Shown: positions 8,314 to 11,526 of the stretch, piece by piece | How positions within the stretch are numbered: position 1 is the stretch's first letter | Layout of the letters: every line of letters begins with the position of its first letter | Assembly (NCBI GenBank): GCA_014376575.1 | Contig: JACMRF010000084.1 | Coordinates: 1 to 11,526 of the forward strand | Reading direction: 5' to 3' | Source: Undibacterium sp. | GTDB taxonomy: Bacteria; Pseudomonadota; Gammaproteobacteria; Burkholderiales; Burkholderiaceae | Length of the DNA stretch: 11,526 nucleotides | Position numbers and translations under genes: made by a program | Notes under the pieces: generated by a model | The model's input: only the letters and a program-made list of their open reading frames with translations | What the model was told of the DNA's origin: nothing | The model's database searches: none

Positions 8314-8768
8314 TAATCTATAAGGTTTGAACGTTAAAAAAGTCCCAGTTAATAAACGAAGCCCCTCCGAGGGTATCGCGTTTTTTCTAGGACTTTGCTT
8401 TTCTACTTCCGGTATTGGTCGGACTTGGGAATGCAAAAGTCATTTAGCACTCAAAACGCACGCACTATTTTTCATACTTAAGCTATCAAAATGGACAAAG
8501 CTGAGTGCCGGAATGTTGTTTGCATTCAATCACTTACTTGATGAATTGATAGTATTTCTTGTGAATCACATTCTTTATTGCAAGGCGAGGTTTATCGTAT
8601 CGCTAGAACTCGAAAAAGCGATCGGTAATGATTGGCAGTTGAGGGAATGTTAGCGGTTGGTGAAATTTATAAAGTGCACGGAGATAATTCACGATATATC
8701 TAAATTGAACCAATCCCGACAACGTCTACTTCGGCTTACTTACTTTAGTTAATTTTTGTGACAGTCAG

Positions 8769-8802
8769 AAAAAATGACCAAGCCATAATCTGCTACGGCT
8801 TG
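8769..8802 (-). terminator. Rho-independent terminator of the ATPase gene
   Basis: Read on the minus strand, a 9-bp stem (CAAGCCGTA paired with TATGGCTTG, one G-U) encloses a 6-base loop. It is followed after four bases by six T. The arms lie at 8794-8802 and 8779-8787, with the T tract complementary to 8769-8774. It sits about 80 bases beyond the stop codon of the minus-strand AAA+ ATPase gene. Confidence 0.7.
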
Positions 8803-8882
8803 ACCGCAATGTACTTGTGTTGATGCACTACGATGTTGAAAATAGCATTCAAATGAGCGTTACTCTTGAGATCTGGTTCAAA

Positions 8883-10331
8883 CTAATTGTTTACCCGTCG
8901 CATCCAATCGCCGTCCGGAGCGACAGAATAGTTATTTTCGTGTTTTTTCCGTCTTCCGTAATGCACAAGCGCACCTTTCGCAGTGACAGAGAAAACATCA
9001 CGATTAAATCCATCTTCATCACCTAGATCTTCATCAAATGACTTACTCAAAAGTCCCAATTTTACTAATTCACGCAGCCATTTTCCAAAAGTACTTTTTT
9101 CAAATGGAATGGTACTGTTTTGATTGAAAGATGAATAATCTGCAGCTCCAAAATTCCCATTGAAAAGTTGGCTCATCGCCACATCGAGAACTGCCCAAGC
9201 ATTTTGAGATATTCGGCTAGATAATGCCTCATAACGTTCTGAAGTCGCTTTTTCTAGCCAACGATTGAATTTATCTTGCTTACGTTCCTTGACCCTCAAA
9301 GGTTTTCCCGCTTGAGCAGAATACTCGCAGAATTCGTCCGCTAGGCCGAGAAGATCACGCAAGTTGAAATTTACTATACGATAAAGAAATCGTAAATCTT
9401 CAAACGCGATAGGAAGATCGTTCTCAGCTTTTTCGATGTCAGTAGAGAATTCATTTAGACGTGCGCGAACAAGAGCATCGATTGATTTCGTCGCGATATT
9501 GTTTACATTAAGCACTGGTGTGCTAAGAAATGCCGTCAATCTTGGGGATGCAGCAAGACTATGAATTACTCCATTCGCGCCGCAAAAAACCCAACGTAAG
9601 CCATTTACATTGAACAGTTTGTCGCGGAGCGCTTCAAGTAATCGGCGAGCGGCTATGCCGGTCTCAAGTAACTCGATATTGTCAATTACGCAAACAACTC
9701 CGCCGTTGCCTTGCTTTGAAAAAATCTCATTTAACCATTTCTTAACTAATGAGTCGAATCCATTTTGTGCGAAGCCTGCCGATTGGTTTACTTGCTTTGA
9801 AGTGTTGCGATTACTACCGATATTTGCTGCGATTACACCCGGCAGTCCGATCGTAGCACCACCTGTGCTAGCCGTATTTAGATGTTCAACTATTGGCGAG
9901 TTGAGCCAAGAGTCCAAGTGTGGAAGGTCAAGGTTTGATGTGTCGTAATGCTCTAAGTGGGTTCGGTATTCGAGCAATGTTTGAGCAACACCTTGGAATA
10001 CTTCAGTACAAAATTGATCAACGTTTCCGTCTTTCTTTAATTGGAACGAATGAAGCGAAGGAATAAGTAACTGAGGAGTTTCACCGCTCAGATATGCCTG
10101 AAAGCAATTAAATGCAGCGACATTAACTAAACTAGTTTTTCCAACTCCGACATGCCCATCCAAGCAGGTTATCTTCCCATGCTTATGCAATCGTTGCGCA
10201 ACGGCCATCAATTCATCATCGCGGCCAACAAGGAGTCTTCTTCCCCGATCATCAGAACTGAGCGCATGCACTAAAAATGGATTCTCCGTTAGTCCAATTG
10301 CAGCATAAGGATCTAATCCGAATTTAGACAT
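8883..10331 (-). CDS. AAA+ ATPase with C-terminal winged helix, function unassigned
   Basis: This 482-aa protein has no signal peptide or clear membrane segment. After a short lead containing GLTENPFL, the nucleotide-binding domain shows Walker A GHVGVGKTS (59-67), Walker B VVCVIDNIE (212-220, D217 and E220), a sensor-1-like strand WVFCGANG (247-254) and a sensor-2-like NLRDLLGLADE with R325. A Gly-rich nonpolar segment (about 157-172) interrupts the core before Walker B. Residues about 372-465 read as a winged helix (STFGKWLRELVKLGLL, then a loop, then FSVTAKGAL.HYG), as in ORC/Cdc6-like and STAND-type ATPases, suggesting DNA or partner binding. I do not recognise a named family. It lies in a minus-strand cassette behind a 26-codon ORF and has its own terminator. 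The ATG has only a weak AGAAAG ribosome site. Composition is more AT-rich than in the left-hand genes, which is compatible with transfer. A defence, regulatory or mobile-element role is possible but not shown. Confidence 0.82.
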   Translation of the reverse strand: MSKFGLDPYAAIGLTENPFLVHALSSDDRGRRLLVGRDDELMAVAQRLHKHGKITCLDGHVGVGKTSLVNVAAFNCFQAYLSGETPQLLIPSLHSFQLKKDGNVDQFCTEVFQGVAQTLLEYRTHLEHYDTSNLDLPHLDSWLNSPIVEHLNTASTGGATIGLPGVIAANIGSNRNTSKQVNQSAGFAQNGFDSLVKKWLNEIFSKQGNGGVVCVIDNIELLETGIAARRLLEALRDKLFNVNGLRWVFCGANGVIHSLAASPRLTAFLSTPVLNVNNIATKSIDALVRARLNEFSTDIEKAENDLPIAFEDLRFLYRIVNFNLRDLLGLADEFCEYSAQAGKPLRVKERKQDKFNRWLEKATSERYEALSSRISQNAWAVLDVAMSQLFNGNFGAADYSSFNQNSTIPFEKSTFGKWLRELVKLGLLSKSFDEDLGDEDGFNRDVFSVTAKGALVHYGRRKKHENNYSVAPDGDWMRRVNN

Positions 10332-10414
10332 TTTTTGCTTTCTGGCAGTTGTTGTTGCCTACGAGTATATATGATATAACGGCATCTTTGGAGCACTACT
10401 GTTTGAAGTAAACC

Positions 10415-10428
10415 TGACTGGTGAGTCA
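10415..10428. repeat. Short palindrome upstream of the ATPase gene
   Basis: TGACT and AGTCA form 5-bp arms around a GGTG spacer, about 85-97 bases upstream of the ATPase start codon and just past the end of the 26-codon ORF. On the minus strand the arm includes TTGACT, which looks like a -35 hexamer. No -10 box follows at 16-18 bases, so an operator is more likely than a promoter, and either is tentative. Confidence 0.3.
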
Positions 10429-10464
10429 ACCGTTCCTGTTATACAGATATGAATGATGGTTCTG

Positions 10465-10545
10465 TCATGAATGCATGTTTATCGATTGCTCGATTTCTAC
10501 GCAGTCAAAAAACTCTTCCATTTGTTCGTAATCTACTTGTTGCAT
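10465..10545 (-). CDS. 26-aa acidic small ORF with strong ribosome site
   Basis: This is a 26-codon frame, starting MQQVDYEQMEEFFDC and ending INMHS, unusually acidic with two Asp and five Glu. The start is set by AAGGAG (complement of 10553-10558), placed 7 bases before the ATG. This is the best Shine-Dalgarno sequence in the right half of the window. The frame is open upstream to 10668, but that extension has no ribosome site and overlaps repeats. A GC-rich hairpin lies immediately upstream of the SD, and the ATPase gene starts 133 bases downstream on the same strand. It could be a real small protein, a leader peptide controlling the ATPase, or the remnant 5' end of a decayed gene. No homology is recognised. 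Confidence 0.5.
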   Translation of the reverse strand: MQQVDYEQMEEFFDCVEIEQSINMHS

Positions 10546-10563
10546 TGTGATTCTCCTTGATGT

Positions 10564-10587
10564 GCGGAACATAAAACCCTGTTCCGC
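10564..10587 (-). promoter_or_regulatory. 5'-leader hairpin before the small ORF
   Basis: Perfect 7-bp arms GCGGAAC (10564-10570) and GTTCCGC (10581-10587) enclose a 10-base loop. On the minus strand the hairpin ends only 5 bases before the AAGGAG ribosome site of the 26-codon ORF, so folding could affect ribosome access. No T tract follows, which argues against a simple terminator. It does not match the integron attC core consensus. Confidence 0.45.
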
Positions 10588-10606
10588 TATGGGTTGGAAA
10601 TTGAAC

Positions 10607-10644
10607 TTTGATGGCTGACAGAATCTATAAGTTTGATAGCTGAC
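10607..10644. repeat. 13-bp direct repeats flanking a possible -10 box
   Basis: TTTGATGGCTGAC (10607-10619) and TTTGATAGCTGAC (10632-10644) differ at one base and are 25 bases apart. Between them, the minus strand reads TATAGA (complement of 10624-10629), a possible -10 hexamer about 80 bases upstream of the small ORF's start codon. A degenerate third copy, GATGGCTGGCAG, lies at 10719-10730. Paired sites around a promoter suggest a regulator-binding region. The -10 assignment is weak and no good -35 was found. Confidence 0.45.
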
Positions 10645-10736
10645 GAAAACTTGCATAAAAATGTTCATTTGCGAGACCTACCTGTCAGGGGTCAAGAGTG
10701 TTGCTGGGTAACGCTCCCGATGGCTGGCAGATGTAA

Positions 10737-10755
10737 TCGAGAACAGAGTTCTCGA
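10737..10755. repeat. Perfect 8-bp hairpin after the 107-aa gene
   Basis: TCGAGAAC (10737-10744) and GTTCTCGA (10748-10755) pair perfectly around an AGA loop. The hairpin lies 11 bases beyond the stop codon of the 107-aa minus-strand gene. No run of T follows on the minus strand, so it is not a canonical terminator. It could attenuate, protect an mRNA 3' end, or be an operator. Confidence 0.5.
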
Positions 10756-10766
10756 AAAGGGATACG

Positions 10767-11090
10767 TCATACATCACGTGACTCACTTTTCGCTCTGGTT
10801 TTCATCTCATTTTTCAACAACGTTTTTTTGATCTTTTCAAGTTGATCTGCAACGACTTGTCTTGTTACTTCCTCCCCCGTCATTTGGAAATATCGTTTCG
10901 CTGTTTCTGTGGGACTACCCTTTGTCGTTTGTGAACAAAGCCAAATTGCATAGCGACGTTCTATTGCCGTTCTGATCGTGTCGCCTGTAATGTTCTTGGT
11001 GGTACGGATGTTTCGTAGTTCCTCACTCAGCGCCAGCTTTACCTGTTTGCCACGCAAATTAATTTCCGGGATCAAAGGGGTCGGGTTCAC
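10767..11090 (-). CDS. 107-aa hypothetical protein, possible helix-turn-helix
   Basis: This is a small basic protein of unrecognised family. Residues 58-84 (KGSPTETAKRYFQMTGEEV and on to ADQL) resemble a helix-turn-helix, with TETAKRYF as the first helix and VTRQVVADQL as the recognition helix. A Lys-rich tail follows (EKIKKTLLKNEMKTRAK). The start is a GTG without a clear ribosome site. The frame stays open upstream for about 28 codons but offers no ATG, GTG or TTG, so the start is uncertain or the 5' end may be altered. The gene is divergent from the vapB-like antitoxin, with about 100 bases between starts, and lies upstream of the small ORF and ATPase on the same strand. A regulator of either neighbour is an inference from position and the helix-turn-helix impression only. 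Confidence 0.5.
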   Translation of the reverse strand: MNPTPLIPEINLRGKQVKLALSEELRNIRTTKNITGDTIRTAIERRYAIWLCSQTTKGSPTETAKRYFQMTGEEVTRQVVADQLEKIKKTLLKNEMKTRAKSESRDV

Positions 11091-11156
11091 ATTGATTTTT
11101 AAAGCGACAACGACACCTTTATTACACGTGTGGTTTGGTGCTCTGCCAGACTTGCA

Positions 11157-11175
11157 GTAAGACGTTAAGTCTTAC
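11157..11175. promoter_or_regulatory. Palindromic operator candidate of the vapB-type gene
   Basis: GTAAGAC (11157-11163) and GTCTTAC (11169-11175) form perfect 7-bp arms around GTTAA, ending 17 bases before the antitoxin start codon. VapB/AbrB-type antitoxins usually repress their own operon by binding inverted repeats at this position, so this is a good candidate site. No confident -35/-10 pair was seen. Confidence 0.55.
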
Positions 11176-11192
11176 CGAAAACAAGGCGCATC

Positions 11193-11462
11193 ATGGACAC
11201 CGTTAAATTATCAAGCAAAGGGCAAATCGTCACGCCGAAAGCAATGCGGGACGATATGCATTTGCCGCCAGGAACAGAGTTTGTCACTAGCGCAACCGCT
11301 ACCGGCCTGACTCTGACACCGAAAACACTCTTTCCAAAAGCGACAGTCCGGGAGGTAAGGGGCTTTCTGGCGAAGCGGGGGCGTGTCTTGCCTGATGATG
11401 CAGATATCAAGGCCAGCATTAAGGCCAGGCTGAAGGTGCAAGATGATGCCAGCAAGGGGTAG
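11193..11462 (+). CDS. vapB: AbrB/MazE-type antitoxin (VapB-like)
   Basis: This 89-aa protein has an N-terminal swapped-hairpin AbrB DNA-binding domain at residues 3-45 (VKLSSKGQIVTPKAMRD, then LPPGTEF). Its C-terminal half (VREVRGFLAKRGRVLPDDAD, then a charged helix) is of the kind that wraps the PIN toxin. AAGG (11183-11186) stands 6 bases before the ATG. The protein should bind and neutralise a VapC ribonuclease and repress its own promoter, where a palindrome is visible. The toxin frame begins 6 bases after the stop, with its ribosome site inside the end of this gene, which is the usual vapBC layout. The toxin frame is broken within this window, so the antitoxin may be an orphan. Confidence 0.88.
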   Translation: MDTVKLSSKGQIVTPKAMRDDMHLPPGTEFVTSATATGLTLTPKTLFPKATVREVRGFLAKRGRVLPDDADIKASIKARLKVQDDASKG

Positions 11463-11468
11463 AACGTA

Positions 11469-11526
11469 ATGATCGCACTTGATTCCAACATACTCGCCCG
11501 TTACTGACTGAACGACTCGCCATTCC
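11469..11526 (+). pseudogene. vapC: VapC PIN-domain toxin, interrupted by stop at codon 13, 3' end outside window
   Basis: The frame begins MIALDSNILARY, the standard first strand of a VapC PIN ribonuclease with catalytic D5 and conserved N7. It then meets TGA at 11505-11507 and continues in the same frame as LNDSPF to the window edge, as expected of an intact family member (typically ...RYLLNDDP). A single T-to-G change in a TTA Leu codon would explain the stop. AAGGGG (11454-11459) is a good ribosome site 9 bases upstream. The product would be a 12-residue peptide without activity unless the stop is a sequencing error or is read through. The rest of the gene is not visible, so further damage cannot be judged. 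Confidence 0.75.

Larger units (their letters stand above)
7993..8882. other. AT-rich gene-poor interval
   Basis: This stretch of about 890 bases contains no gene I can support. The longest plus-strand frame (8327-8653, TTG start, 108 codons) has no family resemblance, an SD placed too close to the start, and an unconvincing amino-acid mix. What is visible is a weak hairpin near 8140-8169, a cluster of CTGTCA/TGACAG motifs at 8256-8313, and the minus-strand terminator at 8769-8802. The stretch separates the core-like left side from the accessory right side and may be decayed DNA or a boundary. Confidence 0.6.

Noticed and set aside
8361..8386. CCCT-CCG-AGGG followed by T6 as a terminator
   Set aside because: The stem has only 4 bp, and six other bases separate it from the T run.
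8327..8653. 108-codon plus-strand ORF in the gene-poor interval
   Set aside because: TTG start with the purine stretch only 1-2 bases away, no family resemblance, and an unusual residue mix. It is most likely a chance open frame in noncoding DNA.
10564..10587. Integron attC-like site
   Set aside because: The arms GCGGAAC/GTTCCGC do not meet the RYYYAAC/GTTRRRY core consensus, and no integrase gene or cassette structure is present.
10546..10668. N-terminal extension of the 26-codon ORF to 67 codons
   Set aside because: No ribosome site at the upstream ATG, and the extension covers the direct repeats and the leader hairpin. The internal ATG has a strong Shine-Dalgarno sequence.
10737..10755. 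SOS (LexA) box
   Set aside because: GAAC-AGA-GTTC has the wrong spacing for the Gram-positive box and does not match the CTGT-N8-ACAG type expected in this group.
10633..10845. 70-codon plus-strand ORF across the repeat region
   Set aside because: It overlaps the 3' end of the 107-aa minus-strand gene and the repeats, has no ribosome site and shows no recognisable protein pattern.
1..11526. tRNA, rRNA, CRISPR array or intact insertion sequence
   Set aside because: Reading both strands I found no tRNA-like cloverleaf, no rRNA signature, no regularly spaced repeats of 25-40 bases and no transposase-like frame.

Overview
The window looks like a chromosomal segment of a Gram-negative betaproteobacterium. 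The best guess is the Oxalobacteraceae (Herminiimonas/Undibacterium-like), because of the gene pairing, the DUF349 protein and the mixed codon use. That placement comes from remembered family distributions and was not searched.

Left part (1-3524): ordinary core-type genes on the plus strand. The 3' part of a long helical DUF349-repeat protein is followed by a tight two-gene unit. This unit encodes a small fumarylacetoacetate/fumarylpyruvate-hydrolase-type enzyme and a zeta-class glutathione-dependent maleylacetoacetate/maleylpyruvate isomerase, the last two steps of aromatic ring-cleavage product breakdown. It closes with a perfect 14-bp hairpin that can terminate transcription in both directions.

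Middle (3541-7992): a probable two-component signalling pair, divergently transcribed from an AT-rich 255-bp gap. On the minus strand is a response-regulator-like protein whose receiver domain is C-terminal and has no output domain. On the plus strand is a very large membrane histidine kinase with about seven transmembrane helices, five PAS domains, and HisKA and ATPase domains.

Right part (7993-11526): visibly more AT-rich and accessory in character. An 890-bp stretch without a convincing gene comes first. Next is a minus-strand cassette with a 107-aa orphan protein (possible helix-turn-helix), a noncoding region rich in hairpins and direct repeats, a 26-codon ORF with a near-perfect Shine-Dalgarno sequence, and an AAA+ ATPase with a C-terminal winged helix, closed by its own terminator. 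At the right edge, divergent from this cassette, is a VapB/AbrB-type antitoxin gene behind a palindromic operator candidate. The vapC toxin gene that follows is interrupted by an in-frame TGA at codon 13.

The AAA+ cassette is the best candidate for something undescribed. I could not assign it to a known defence or mobile-element system. No rRNA, tRNA, CRISPR array or intact insertion sequence was seen.
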